From assembly GCA_910574185.1 (NCBI GenBank), contig CAJSZQ010000008.1:1-64000 (forward strand): DNA of 64,000 nt. Reading direction: 5' to 3'. Positions 50,997-60,312 of this stretch are shown here, piece after piece. Numbering within the stretch: the stretch's first letter is position 1; every line of letters begins with the position of its first letter. Origin of the DNA: Lachnospiraceae bacterium (GTDB taxonomy: Bacteria > Bacillota > Clostridia > Lachnospirales > Lachnospiraceae). The translations under genes were made by a program, and so were the position numbers. The notes under the pieces were generated by a model, which was not told the DNA's origin, searched no databases, and saw only the letters and a program-made list of their open reading frames with translations.

Positions 50997-53096
50997 CTAT
51001 TTTGCGGACAGTAATGACAGAACACAGCGCTTATAATATTTAAGCAGCGACACCTCTAAGAGACTGGCAAACAGTTCATCGTCCGCCTTCCGCAGAGCGG
51101 CAAGAAGGTCAGGCTCTTGAAGCAATGCGCCGACGATTTCACTGGCAAGAGATGCAGCGGTCTTGTTGTTGCTTTCTTCCGGAATAAAGGAAATAATTGC
51201 GCCCAATATGATTCTTCCATTTTCATAAATGGGAGGTTCCAGGTGGATATATCCAAAACAAGGATGAGCGATGTCCGGACTCTTTCCATGGAGGAAAAGA
51301 GTGTGAAAGGGTTTCATGTAGGTGTCCGCAAGTTGGTCTCTTTTCTTAATAATCTCGTAAAAATGTCGCTCCATTTCCGGCGTATCGGCAAAAAGGGAGG
51401 CCGCATGGACAATGATGTCTTCCCGATTTTGCAGTACTGGAGCCCGGCCAAAGCGTATGTTGTCAAGCAGATGATATATTTCGTTGCCAAGGATTGAGAT
51501 ATATGCCACGTCGTCTCTGTTAAGAGGCGCCGCGGGAATTGCGCTGGGCGTTTGTTCCTGTCGCTGCTTTTGTAAAAGAATTAATTTTATCTTGGAATTG
51601 AGAAGCATCCTGTCTTGTTTTGCCAGGATTGGGCTTACCCGTATCCAACGGTAGGATGTGTCAAGCTTTACGGTAGAGACAATCAGGTCGATATTCTGTG
51701 CTGCTAATTTCTCCGGATTAATATCAAATGCGGACATGGTTCCGCGAATATCTAAATCGGGATATTCTTTTTTTAAATTCTCTGCCAGCAGTCTGGAGCT
51801 TCCGATGCCGGTGGGGCAAACAATAATAGCGGAGATGCGCCGGTTAAGCTTAGCCTTGCGGTCCAGCGCCATAACAAAGTAAATGGTGATAAAGCCAATC
51901 TCTGTAGCCGGAAAGGAGGGCAGCTCATACATCTCTGAGAGAGAAGCGCATCCGTTTTCGCATGCGCGATAAATTTTTTCGTAATTAGTTTGGAAGTCCT
52001 TTAAGAGAGGATTCTCAATGGGTATTCCGGCCCGGAGTCTTCCGATTGTGGGTTGGATATGCGTTCCAAGCTCTGTAGGAAGCTTGGAATCGTCGCCAAA
52101 ATCAACGCCAAGGTTATCGCCCGCAATTTTTATAATAGAAAGCGTAATTTGATGTATATCAAAGTCTCTTTTGGTGGTCAAATCCCGACGGCTGGCGGGC
52201 CATATTCGGACGCCTGTTAAAAATATGGTCAGATATTCAGTCTCGCTTTCAATGATGGGGAGACTGAAATTGTGGCGTAGCTGTCTCATCAGATATTCAG
52301 CTACGGCAAACTCTGGCTCCATAGAAAGCTCAGCGTCAGAAGTTCCGGCATTCTCAATGGTAAATCCCTGTTGTATCCGATATACGGAGTAGGAAATATA
52401 CGCCAGCAGATGCAGATAGCCATTGTCTGACAGACGCAGAGACAATCTTTTCTCTCCATTAGTTAGAATTTGTGTAACAGAAGCAGTAATCTGCTCCGGT
52501 ATCTCGCTGATACGGATACTCTGTCGGGAGGAATCCAGACTCTGCATGGATACCGAATTTTTCCGCTGACTTAATTGACTGCAAATATGGGAGGTGACAG
52601 CCTGCCTGCGGGATATCTCGGACCCTTCTAAGAAAATTCCAAGTCCCTGTCTGCGGACCAGATTCAGATGATATTTTTCAAACCAGCTTTCCAATTGGTT
52701 CAAATCATTTGTAAGGGTTCCGTCGGATATTCCGAGTTTTTCTGTGAAATAATAAGACTTAACCGGCTCTGCGGCAAATAGAATCTCATGTCGGAGAATA
52801 ATCTGGCGGTCCCTGCGGTCGTCAACCGTTACGGCAGTAGACTTGCTTAAGTCTAAAAGAGCGAGAAGGTCCCGCTTTCTGGAATCAGGCTCATCCAGAA
52901 GGAGACCTACGCTGCGCTTACGGACAAACCGATAGCCTTCAGCGGCAAGCCATTGCTCCACGCCCGGCAGTTCTCGCTGGATGGAGCGGCTGCTGATATT
53001 CAGCTCCTCAGAAATTATGGCTGTTGTAACAGGATTATCCTGCGGAAATCGGATTAAAATTCGGATAATATCCTCGGCACGTTGGGTAAGCAGCAT
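50997..53096 (-). CDS. mtlR: Mannitol operon activator, PRD/PTS-domain regulator
   Basis: A 699-residue multi-domain regulator. Order: two N-terminal helix-turn-helix parts (about 1-160; NPVTTAIISEELNISSRSIQ and SYYFTEKLGISDGTLTNDL), two PTS-regulation domains with conserved His (about 200-430), an EIIB-like domain (about 430-520) with its Cys in VCPTGIGSSRLLAE, and a C-terminal EIIA-like domain (about 560-695) with LFLHGKSPDIAHPCFG. In bacilli such MtlR proteins activate mannitol genes and are tuned by phosphorylation from HPr and the mannitol EII. Divergent from mtlA-mtlD. Its message has an unusual folded leader. Confidence 0.92.
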   Translation of the reverse strand: MLLTQRAEDIIRILIRFPQDNPVTTAIISEELNISSRSIQRELPGVEQWLAAEGYRFVRKRSVGLLLDEPDSRKRDLLALLDLSKSTAVTVDDRRDRQIILRHEILFAAEPVKSYYFTEKLGISDGTLTNDLNQLESWFEKYHLNLVRRQGLGIFLEGSEISRRQAVTSHICSQLSQRKNSVSMQSLDSSRQSIRISEIPEQITASVTQILTNGEKRLSLRLSDNGYLHLLAYISYSVYRIQQGFTIENAGTSDAELSMEPEFAVAEYLMRQLRHNFSLPIIESETEYLTIFLTGVRIWPASRRDLTTKRDFDIHQITLSIIKIAGDNLGVDFGDDSKLPTELGTHIQPTIGRLRAGIPIENPLLKDFQTNYEKIYRACENGCASLSEMYELPSFPATEIGFITIYFVMALDRKAKLNRRISAIIVCPTGIGSSRLLAENLKKEYPDLDIRGTMSAFDINPEKLAAQNIDLIVSTVKLDTSYRWIRVSPILAKQDRMLLNSKIKLILLQKQRQEQTPSAIPAAPLNRDDVAYISILGNEIYHLLDNIRFGRAPVLQNREDIIVHAASLFADTPEMERHFYEIIKKRDQLADTYMKPFHTLFLHGKSPDIAHPCFGYIHLEPPIYENGRIILGAIISFIPEESNNKTAASLASEIVGALLQEPDLLAALRKADDELFASLLEVSLLKYYKRCVLSLLSAK

Positions 53097-53282
53097 AGGG
53101 ATGGCCTCCTTTTTGTTGCATGATTTGTCTTTTGTTAATTAGACTATGTAGAAAAAGCGAGCGCACCGAGAAGGCAGAGCCTTCTCAGTGTTCGCCCCTC
53201 TCACATAGTCTAAAAAGAGAGAACAGCTCAGCCAGCCAGCAGTCTGTTCTGTTCTCTCTTTTTAGACTGCGCTCGCTTCTAT
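53097..53282 (-). promoter_or_regulatory. Long structured leader of the mtlR message
   Basis: Transcripts from the promoter at 53289-53317 would carry a leader of about 185 bases. A 20-bp perfect stem (53207-53226 with 53249-53268) competes for AGTCT with another stem (53141-53149 with 53203-53211), and AGCGAGCGC (53156-53164) can pair with GCGCTCGCT (53269-53277). An inner GAGAAGG/CCTTCTC hairpin (53168-53186) is also present. T-runs lie within or right after stems on the minus strand, as in attenuators. Confidence 0.6.
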
Positions 53283-53288
53283 GCGTTC

Positions 53289-53317
53289 ATTATACTAAAT
53301 TATGGCGGGATTGACAA
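53289..53317 (-). promoter_or_regulatory. mtlR promoter
   Basis: On the minus strand TTGTCA (53312-53317) and TATAAT (53289-53294), 17 bases apart. Confidence 0.7.
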
Positions 53318-53387
53318 ATGGAAGTGGGAACGGAAGGGGCAATGTTTTGGCGCAAAGTGTTTGTGACAAAGTTGCAGTATCATTTGT

Positions 53388-53416
53388 TTGAAAATGAGGG
53401 AAGCGTCCTTTACAAT
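53388..53416 (+). promoter_or_regulatory. mtlA promoter
   Basis: TTGAAA (53388-53393) and TACAAT (53411-53416), 17 bases apart, 54 bases before mtlA. The MtlR site should lie just upstream, between this and the mtlR promoter. Confidence 0.65.
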
Positions 53417-53469
53417 AGAAGCATAACAAAGAGGTTATGAGAGACAAGGGAAATGAAAGGAGACGTAAC

Positions 53470-55347
53470 ATGAAAAACGGATTACAAAAGTTTGGTAAAT
53501 TCTTGAGCGCAATGGTTATGCCGAATATCGGCGCGTTTATTGCATGGGGATTTATCACAGCATTCTTTATTGAGAAGGGATGGATTCCGAATGAGAAGCT
53601 GGCAGGGCTTGTTACCCCGATGCTGAATTATCTTCTGCCTGTTCTGGTTGCTTATCAGGGAGGTAAGTTAGTGGGCGGAGACCGCGGAGGCGTTATGGGC
53701 GGTATCGCGGTTGTAGGCGTTATCGTAGGCGCGCCGGATTATCCGATGTTGATGGGAGCAATGCTGATGGGTCCAATCGGCGGATTCGTAATCAAGAAAT
53801 TTGACAAGGCAATGGAAGGACATATGCCTGCCGGTTTTGAGATGCTGATTAATAACTTCTCAGTTGGTATTTTCGGCATGATTCTTGCGATAATCGGTTC
53901 TTACTTAATCGGTCCGCTGATGGCTGCAATTCTGGTTGTCCTGTCGTCAGGCGTCGACGTGCTGGTGAACCATGGACTTCTTCCGCTGGCAGCAATTTTC
54001 GTTGAACCTGCGAAAGTACTGTTCCTGAACAATGCAATCAACCATGGTATCTTTACGCCGATTGCAACCCTGCAGGCACAGGAAGCGGGAAAATCTATTA
54101 TGTACATGCTGGAGGCTAATCCGGGACCAGGACTTGGAGTTCTGCTTGCATACTGGGCGTTCAGCAAGGATAAGGCAACAAAGGACTCAGCTCCTGGAGC
54201 AGTGATTATTCACTTCCTGGGCGGCATTCATGAGATTTACTTCCCATATGTACTGATGAATCCGGTGGTTATTATTGCGCCGATTATTGGTAACATCTGT
54301 GCGATTACATTTTACAGTATTATGAAGGCGGGACTTGTAGGACCTTCTTCACCTGGTTCCATTATTGCATTCATGTCCATGTCGCCGAAGGGAAGCGGTA
54401 TGATTATCACATTCCTTGGAGTAGTTATTGCAGCGGCGGTATCATTCCTGGTTGCATCGCCGATTATTAAGATGTCAGGAGCAAAGAGCCTTGAGGAAGC
54501 ACAGGCTAAGAAGGATAGTATGAAGGCTGAGGCAAAGGGCGGCGCTCCGGCTGCAGCGCTTACGGGAGCTGATGTTAAGGCTGCGGACATTAAGAAGATT
54601 ATCTTCGCCTGCGACGCGGGTATGGGTTCCTCCGCTATGGGAGCTACCAAGTTTAGAAATCGTATTAAGCCGCTGAATCTGGGAATCGTTGTAACCAATA
54701 CATCCGTTGACAATGTTCCTGGCGATGCAAATGTTGTGGTATGTCAGACTATTTTGCAGGAGCGTGCGGCTAAGAGCGCGCCTCAGGCAAGACTGGTAAC
54801 GCTGAATAACTTCCTTGCAGACCCAAGTCTGGACGCCCTGTATGGAGAGCTGGCAGCCCTTTCTTCCGGAGCGGGCGAGCAGACAGCAGACGCTCCGGCG
54901 GCAGAAGAACCGAAGAAGGAGGCGAAAAAGGGCGTTCTGATTGAGGAAGGTATCAAGACAGGACTTCCGAGCGTAGATAAAGAGACGGCAATTCGTGCGG
55001 CAGGAAAGCTTCTGTGTGAACTTGGATTTGTAAATGAAGATTATATTGACGCAATGGTAGAGCGTGAGAAGCTTGTTACCACATATATGGGTATGGGCGT
55101 TGCAATTCCTCATGGAACCTCTAATGCGAAAGAGACAGTAAAGAAGTCAGGTATTGTAGTAATGCAGTATCCAGACGGCGTTGATTTCGGCGACGAGAAG
55201 GCAAACCTTGTGATTGGTATCGCAGGCGTGGGCGACGAGCATCTTGAGATTCTTGCAAATATTGCAGGAAGCTTAGAAGATGAAGAGCTTCTTGAGAACT
55301 TAAAGAAGAACGCGGATGTAGATACAATTATGAAGACATTTGGCTAA
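53470..55347 (+). CDS. mtlA: PTS mannitol-specific EIICBA
   Basis: A 625-residue transporter-kinase that imports mannitol as mannitol 1-phosphate. Membrane EIIC domain about residues 1-340 with FLGGIHEIYFPYVLM, an Ala-rich linker, EIIB with phospho-Cys381 in FACDAGMGSSAMGA, a second linker, and EIIA (about 480-625) with phospho-His548 in AIPHGTSNA. All three domains are in one chain, as in E. coli, whereas many Firmicutes split off EIIA. Start ATG 53470 with GAAAGGAGACG. Followed by mtlD; HPr and EI come from 48097-49966. Confidence 0.95.
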   Translation: MKNGLQKFGKFLSAMVMPNIGAFIAWGFITAFFIEKGWIPNEKLAGLVTPMLNYLLPVLVAYQGGKLVGGDRGGVMGGIAVVGVIVGAPDYPMLMGAMLMGPIGGFVIKKFDKAMEGHMPAGFEMLINNFSVGIFGMILAIIGSYLIGPLMAAILVVLSSGVDVLVNHGLLPLAAIFVEPAKVLFLNNAINHGIFTPIATLQAQEAGKSIMYMLEANPGPGLGVLLAYWAFSKDKATKDSAPGAVIIHFLGGIHEIYFPYVLMNPVVIIAPIIGNICAITFYSIMKAGLVGPSSPGSIIAFMSMSPKGSGMIITFLGVVIAAAVSFLVASPIIKMSGAKSLEEAQAKKDSMKAEAKGGAPAAALTGADVKAADIKKIIFACDAGMGSSAMGATKFRNRIKPLNLGIVVTNTSVDNVPGDANVVVCQTILQERAAKSAPQARLVTLNNFLADPSLDALYGELAALSSGAGEQTADAPAAEEPKKEAKKGVLIEEGIKTGLPSVDKETAIRAAGKLLCELGFVNEDYIDAMVEREKLVTTYMGMGVAIPHGTSNAKETVKKSGIVVMQYPDGVDFGDEKANLVIGIAGVGDEHLEILANIAGSLEDEELLENLKKNADVDTIMKTFG

Positions 55348-55446
55348 AGTCATTTGACAGGAAGGGAGAAATACCTCCCTTCCGATTTAAAATTAGGATT
55401 ATAAAACGTGATGGAATAGAAAATGATAGAAAAGGAGAGGGTTATC

Positions 55447-56589
55447 ATGAAAAAAGCAGTTCAGTTTGGCGCAGGCAATATCGGACGTGGATTTATCGGA
55501 GCGCTGCTTAGCCAGTCGGGTTATCAGGTTGTATTTGCAGACGTGGTAGACGCAGTGATTGATAAAATTAATGAGGACAAGACTTATACGGTTCACGTTA
55601 TGGATGTAGAGTGCGAGGAGCAGAAGCTGGAACATATCAGCGGCGTAAATTCCACAAAGCCGGAGGCAATAGATGAGATTGCGGCTGCGGATATCGTAAC
55701 AACAGCAGTCGGTCTTGTAATCCTGCCGCGCATTGCCCCTACGATTGCCAGGGCTATTGAAAAGCGAATGGAAATGGGCGTAAAAGAGCCGATGAACATG
55801 ATTGCCTGTGAGAATGCCATCCGCGGAACATCTCAGCTTAAGAAAGCGGTATACGAGAACTTAAGCGATGCAGGAAAAGCATTTGCAGACGAGTATGTAG
55901 GATTCCCGGACTGCGCAGTAGACAGAATTGTTCCTCCGGTTAAAAGCGAGAACTTTATTGACGTAGTGGTAGAGCGTTACTACGAGTGGGATGTTGAGAA
56001 ATCCGGCTTCAAAGGTGAGATTCCACAGATTACAGGCATGACTCTGGTAGATGATTTGATGGCTTACATTGAGAGAAAGTTGTTTACTCTGAATACGGGA
56101 CATTGTATCACAGCATACTTAGGTACGCTCCGCGGTATCCCAACCATCGACAAAGCGATTGCTGACGAGGAAATCTATGGAATCGTATCCGAAGCAATGA
56201 AAGAAAGTGGAGACGGATTAATTAAAAAATATGGATTTGACGCAGAGAAACATGCGGCATATATCAAGAAAATTATCAGCCGTTTCAAGAATCCCTACCT
56301 GCAGGATGATGTAACACGCGTAGGCCGCGAACCGCTCCGCAAATTAAGTCCAACCGACCGTCTGATTAAGCCCCTTATGACGGCGGCCGGATACGGGTTC
56401 CCGGTTGACCATCTGTTAGTTGGCGTCGGCGCCGCTCTCCATTATAACAATCCAGAAGATAAGCAGAGCGTCGAACTGCAGGAAAAGATTGCCGCACAGG
56501 GAGTACGCGCGGCGGCAGCCGAGGTAACCGGACTGACAGACGACACACTGTTAGACAAGATTGTAGCCGAGTACGAGAAGCTCAGCTAA
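55447..56589 (+). CDS. mtlD: Mannitol-1-phosphate 5-dehydrogenase
   Basis: A 380-residue polyol-specific long-chain dehydrogenase that makes fructose 6-phosphate, the substrate of PfkA, from mannitol 1-phosphate with NAD. N-terminal VQFGAGNIGRGFIGALL, then the signature region ITGMTLVDDLMAYIERKLFTLNTGHC with the catalytic Lys/Asn/His set. Start ATG 55447 with AAAAGGAGAGGG. Directly after mtlA (about 100 bases), one operon. Confidence 0.95.
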   Translation: MKKAVQFGAGNIGRGFIGALLSQSGYQVVFADVVDAVIDKINEDKTYTVHVMDVECEEQKLEHISGVNSTKPEAIDEIAAADIVTTAVGLVILPRIAPTIARAIEKRMEMGVKEPMNMIACENAIRGTSQLKKAVYENLSDAGKAFADEYVGFPDCAVDRIVPPVKSENFIDVVVERYYEWDVEKSGFKGEIPQITGMTLVDDLMAYIERKLFTLNTGHCITAYLGTLRGIPTIDKAIADEEIYGIVSEAMKESGDGLIKKYGFDAEKHAAYIKKIISRFKNPYLQDDVTRVGREPLRKLSPTDRLIKPLMTAAGYGFPVDHLLVGVGAALHYNNPEDKQSVELQEKIAAQGVRAAAAEVTGLTDDTLLDKIVAEYEKLS

Positions 56590-56618
56590 TATCTCGCATA
56601 ATCTCAGCCAATATATAG

Positions 56619-56679
56619 CCGGTCTTGTTCTGTGCAGGAGGTCTTACAGCTCGGACCGGCGGGCTGCAATGCCTCCTGC
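56619..56679 (+). other. Candidate pseudoknot after mtlD
   Basis: Two perfect stems interlock: CCGGTC (56619-56624) with GACCGG (56654-56659), and GCAGGAGG (56634-56641) with CCTCCTGC (56672-56679). The order a-b-a'-b' is a pseudoknot topology. No T-run follows. It may end or stabilise the mtlAD message. Confidence 0.45.
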
Positions 56680-56690
56680 GTAGGATAGGC

Positions 56691-56926
56691 TGCAGTTCAG
56701 ACGGTCCGGTAAACAGCAGATTGAATTAAGGAACTATCCCGGAACAGACATTGAGGAGTGTTTTTAATGGAGGAGAAATAGCGGCTTACGGGGGCTTAGG
56801 CACGAAGGCATTCCTGAGTGTCTTAGCCCCCGTTAGCCGACAGTTCGCCGGAATGTTACTCCGTCTGTTCCGGGATAGTTCCTTAATTCAGTCTGCGTCC
56901 GTCAATCAACATGTAACGAATCCATT
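56691..56926 (-). repeat. Family A palindromic repeat, copy A5
   Basis: A roughly 236-bp copy in inverted orientation. Arm sequence GGAACTATCCCGGAACAGAC is matched by its exact complement near 56864-56883, though it differs from the arms of A1 and A6; the centre keeps the shared plan. Paired changes on both arms show the fold is what is conserved. Confidence 0.75.
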
Positions 56927-57015
56927 TATCACACTTTTATATTGCATTTGGCAGGTAAAAATGTTACGGTAATAGTGCTATTGTAAACATGAGATTATAA
57001 AAGAGGTGCAAAGAG

Positions 57016-57894
57016 ATGAGCGTACGGGAAATAAAGCCAGTGAAGGAAGGCAAAGTCAGAGAAATCTATGATAACGGTGAAAGCCTGATAATGGTTGCTA
57101 CTGACCGCATTAGCTGTTTTGATGTTATTCTGAAAAATGAAGTGACTAAAAAGGGCGCTGTGCTGACACAGATGTCCAAATTCTGGTTTGATATGACGGA
57201 GGATATTTTGCCGAACCATATGATTTCTGTGGATGTGCGGGATATGCCAGAGTATTTCAGACAGGACAAATTTAACGGCAACAGCATGTTGTGTAAGAAA
57301 CTTGAGATGCTGCCGGTAGAATGTATTGTCCGCGGGTACATTACAGGCAGCGGCTGGGCAAGCTATCAGAAGACCGGGAAGGTGTGTGGAATACAGCTTC
57401 TAGAAGGGCTTAAAGAGTCGGATAAGCTTCCAGAGCCAGTCTATACTCCGTCTACCAAAGCAGAGATTGGCGATCATGACGAGAACATTTCCTATGCAGA
57501 AAGCGTAGAGTATTTGGAGAAGCGTTTCCCTGGAAAGGGAGAAGAATATGCGTCTAAGCTTCGGGATTATTCGCTAACGCTGTATAAGAAGTGTGCAGAA
57601 TATGCGTTGAGCCGGGGGATTATCATCGCCGATACGAAGTTTGAGTTTGGACTGGACGAAAAGGGCAATATTGTAATTGGCGACGAGATGCTGACGCCGG
57701 ACAGTTCCCGTTTCTGGCCGGCAGAAGGATACGAGCCAGGACATGGCCAGCCGTCCTTTGACAAGCAGTTTGCAAGAGACTGGTTGAAGGCTAATACAGA
57801 GCATGACTGGACGCTCCCTCAGGAGATTGTTGATAAGACAATTGAGAAATACCTGCAAGCCTATAAGCTTCTGACAGGGAAAGAACTTGTATAA
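57016..57894 (+). CDS. purC: Phosphoribosylaminoimidazole-succinocarboxamide synthase
   Basis: A 292-residue SAICAR synthase of purine synthesis. It opens with IKPVKEGKVREIYDNGESL, then VATDRISCFDVI, VECIVRGYITGSGWASYQK and the late signature ADTKFEFGLDE with DEMLTPDSSRFWP. The length is of the longer (eukaryote-like/cyanobacterial) type. Ribosome site AAAAGAGGTGC. No other pur genes are in the window, so it is a stand-alone unit. Confidence 0.95.
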   Translation: MSVREIKPVKEGKVREIYDNGESLIMVATDRISCFDVILKNEVTKKGAVLTQMSKFWFDMTEDILPNHMISVDVRDMPEYFRQDKFNGNSMLCKKLEMLPVECIVRGYITGSGWASYQKTGKVCGIQLLEGLKESDKLPEPVYTPSTKAEIGDHDENISYAESVEYLEKRFPGKGEEYASKLRDYSLTLYKKCAEYALSRGIIIADTKFEFGLDEKGNIVIGDEMLTPDSSRFWPAEGYEPGHGQPSFDKQFARDWLKANTEHDWTLPQEIVDKTIEKYLQAYKLLTGKELV

Positions 57895-57950
57895 AATGAT
57901 TACAGGCGCTTTCTGATAGCATAGGGCTCTTGAGATATTTTCTAAAATGA

Positions 57951-57990
57951 AGCGGCGGTTAAAGCGCAGAGACGCTTTGCCGCCGTTTTA
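57951..57990. terminator. Bidirectional terminator between purC and the convergent lipase-like gene
   Basis: GGCGGTTAAAGCG pairs with CGCTTTGCCGCC (one bulge) around CAGAGA; T-rich on the right and A-rich on the left. Confidence 0.75.
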
Positions 57991-59079
57991 ATGTTCCGTC
58001 AGCCTGCTGCGTGGATGCTGAATAACAAGCAGCTTGAACAATAAATCAATTTTCTCTTTTGTTTCGGGGTGCAGCGCATTCAATTGTTTTATCATGGCGG
58101 TCATGTTGCGAATCCCCTGCGCCTGAAATTCGGATATGGTTGCGGCGCCGGAAGCATCTAAAACAGAGAACAAATCATCAATGAAGACCTGGCGTTCGGA
58201 AAGGCTCATTTGTTCCAGCCAGGTTTTCATGGATTCGCTGAAGTGCTCTGCCGCAGGAGAAAGCGACGAACTCCGTAAGAAGCGTGTTCCTTCTAGCTGC
58301 CAGTTGAATGCATTGTGCTGGTATATGCCGCTGCCGGCGCTCTGCAGGATGACGGGAGCTTTGTTGTGGTACATGAGCATCCCAACGATAGAAAATTCTG
58401 GTATAAATCGCCGGATTCTCGGCTGTATCTTCTTAAAATCATCGTCCTTGGATAAATTATAAAAAAATCCCGGTCCATCATTATTATATATATTTAAAAT
58501 ACGGCGCTGCACATCGGCGCTGCATTTAGCTGAAGCGTAGAGAGCCAGATGTCCGCCTTTGGAGTGTCCGCCCACTCGGAGCATATGCCGGTTAAAGCTG
58601 CCGGTTTGGGACAGATATTCAGCGGCGATATGCTCAGAAGGAACGCTTCCAATACTCATATTGAAATCTTCCCGCCATCCAATAAATGTGTCGTCGGTTC
58701 CCCGAAATGCAATATAGGAAGTTCCGTCGCCAAGTAAGATTTCCACAGCAGAAAACTGCAGCTCTCTTCTGGTACTGATTTTATTTACGTAATGCATAAG
58801 TTCTGCTTTGCCGAAACGTTTGGTTTTGGCCATAGCTTTCAAAAGAAGCGGAGCAGAACGGTGGAAAGAACGGTAGCCGTTTATTTCTTCCTCAGAATGC
58901 CTGCCATAGAAATCTGCAGATGCTTCGGCGATCGTGGCAGACCCCTGGCGCTCCGGAACAATATCGTCTAATTCTACATAAGACAGGCAGGAAAGAATGA
59001 GATTGTCAATCTCATTAAAAGGTGATTGTACAAATGTCAGGTCGCCGCGCCATGATAAATAATCCATAATTGTTGCCAT
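57988..59079 (-). CDS. Mbeg1-like (DUF2974) alpha/beta-hydrolase protein
   Basis: A 363-residue cytoplasmic lipase-like protein. The nucleophile elbow GGHSKGGHLALYAS (Ser between Gly-His and Lys-Gly) follows strand residues YIAFRGTDDTFIGWREDFNM, which provide the oxyanion region, as in DUF2974. An acid and a His would be expected in the C-terminal half. Common in Lachnospiraceae, substrate unknown. Start ATG 59079 with GGAGG; an upstream ATG at 59103 is less likely. Confidence 0.82.
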   Translation of the reverse strand: MATIMDYLSWRGDLTFVQSPFNEIDNLILSCLSYVELDDIVPERQGSATIAEASADFYGRHSEEEINGYRSFHRSAPLLLKAMAKTKRFGKAELMHYVNKISTRRELQFSAVEILLGDGTSYIAFRGTDDTFIGWREDFNMSIGSVPSEHIAAEYLSQTGSFNRHMLRVGGHSKGGHLALYASAKCSADVQRRILNIYNNDGPGFFYNLSKDDDFKKIQPRIRRFIPEFSIVGMLMYHNKAPVILQSAGSGIYQHNAFNWQLEGTRFLRSSSLSPAAEHFSESMKTWLEQMSLSERQVFIDDLFSVLDASGAATISEFQAQGIRNMTAMIKQLNALHPETKEKIDLLFKLLVIQHPRSRLTEH

Positions 59080-59123
59080 AAAAGTGCCTCCGTCTTCAAA
59101 CACATTCTCAGAAAATAAAAATT

Positions 59124-59168
59124 AAGCTGCCGTTTCCAGAGAGAAAATCTCTGCCGGAACAGCAGCTT
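59124..59168 (-). terminator. Terminator of glgC-glgD
   Basis: On the minus strand AAGCTGC pairs with GCAGCTT around an inner AGAGA/TCTCT stem, followed by AATTTTTATTTT. Confidence 0.75.
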
Positions 59169-59198
59169 ACCGATCTCATACGATTGCGTTGATTGGTT

Positions 59199-60311
59199 CT
59201 ACAGAGCATCGCCGCGTTTTACATATCCGGGATTCTCAGGAGTTCCTTTTACTTCTTTTACTTTTGTAATTCTTACATGTTTGTCAACAACAATATTCTC
59301 AAGAACAGTATCCTCGCCTACTACAACGTCTGGAAGAATTACACAGTTTTTAATAACGGCGCCTTTCTTAATGACGCAGCCGCGTCCAAGAACAGAATTT
59401 TCAATAGTGCCTTCAATCAGACATCCGTTGGATACGATAGAAGCCTTTACATTAGCGCCTTCAAAATACTGAGTCGGGCAGGAATCGTTGGTTCTGGTAT
59501 AAATCGGCCAGTCGTCGTCAAAAAGAGAATTGGCAGCTTTATAATCAATCAAATCCAGATTCGCATCGTAATAGCCTTTAAAATCTGTAATGGAAGCGAA
59601 GAAACCGCGATGTGCAACTGCTCTTACATCCATTTCCTGGCACGCAAGATTTACGGAATCCATCAGCGTGTACAGGGAAGAAGACTTATGAGCGTTCTTA
59701 ATCAAGTTGATAAACAAATCTCTCTTCATTACATAAGTATCCATAAAAATGTAACGGCTCTTCTTGTTGCCCCGGTTCGGAGAAATACCTACAACGCCCC
59801 TTTGCTTGTTCAGTTCTAAAGTATGGCAGGTGAGGAATTTTTCTCTGGCTTCCTCTGTTGAGTGATAAAGGAGCGTAATATCTGCACCTGATTCAATATG
59901 CTGGTTTAAAAGCGCATTAAAATCCTGTTTAAATACCATACAACTCGGAGCAATAATAACATATTCGCTTGAGGCACTTTCAATAACCTCTATATTGTCT
60001 ATGTAAGCGGAAATGTCATTGCTGTAGAGACTTTCCATGCCTTCTTCTGCAAAGAGAAGATGCAGTCTTCCACGTTTGGAATTGATATTGTAATGGCGTC
60101 CGGTTCCAAGATGTTCGGCCAGAGATCTTGGTTTTCTGCGCACATATACGTGAATGTTTTCAATACCGCTGTTACTGAAATTTGAAATCGGAAAATCAAT
60201 GACACGATATCTTCCAAGGAAGGAAATAGCTCCAACCGGACGGTAAAACTGAAGACCGCGAACATTAATATGATTTCCGGCGAAATTAATAATACCAAGT
60301 GCTTTGCTCAT
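59199..60311 (-). CDS. glgD: Glucose-1-phosphate adenylyltransferase, GlgD subunit
   Basis: A 370-residue regulatory partner of GlgC in Firmicutes. It has the nucleotidyltransferase fold (RVIDFPISNFSNSGIENIHV) but lacks the N-terminal GGxGxRL pyrophosphorylase loop of GlgC, starting instead at IINFAGNHINVRG, so it is not catalytic alone. The C-terminal third is a left-handed beta-helix (GTIENSVLGRGCVIKKGAVI). In other Firmicutes GlgC-GlgD is more active than GlgC alone. It follows glgC after one base. Confidence 0.93.
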   Translation of the reverse strand: MSKALGIINFAGNHINVRGLQFYRPVGAISFLGRYRVIDFPISNFSNSGIENIHVYVRRKPRSLAEHLGTGRHYNINSKRGRLHLLFAEEGMESLYSNDISAYIDNIEVIESASSEYVIIAPSCMVFKQDFNALLNQHIESGADITLLYHSTEEAREKFLTCHTLELNKQRGVVGISPNRGNKKSRYIFMDTYVMKRDLFINLIKNAHKSSSLYTLMDSVNLACQEMDVRAVAHRGFFASITDFKGYYDANLDLIDYKAANSLFDDDWPIYTRTNDSCPTQYFEGANVKASIVSNGCLIEGTIENSVLGRGCVIKKGAVIKNCVILPDVVVGEDTVLENIVVDKHVRITKVKEVKGTPENPGYVKRGDAL

Positions 60312-60312
60312 A

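Noticed and set aside
51117-51497. Plus-strand open frame of 126 codons inside mtlR
   Set aside because: It is the antisense shadow of a well-supported 699-residue regulator and has no features of its own.
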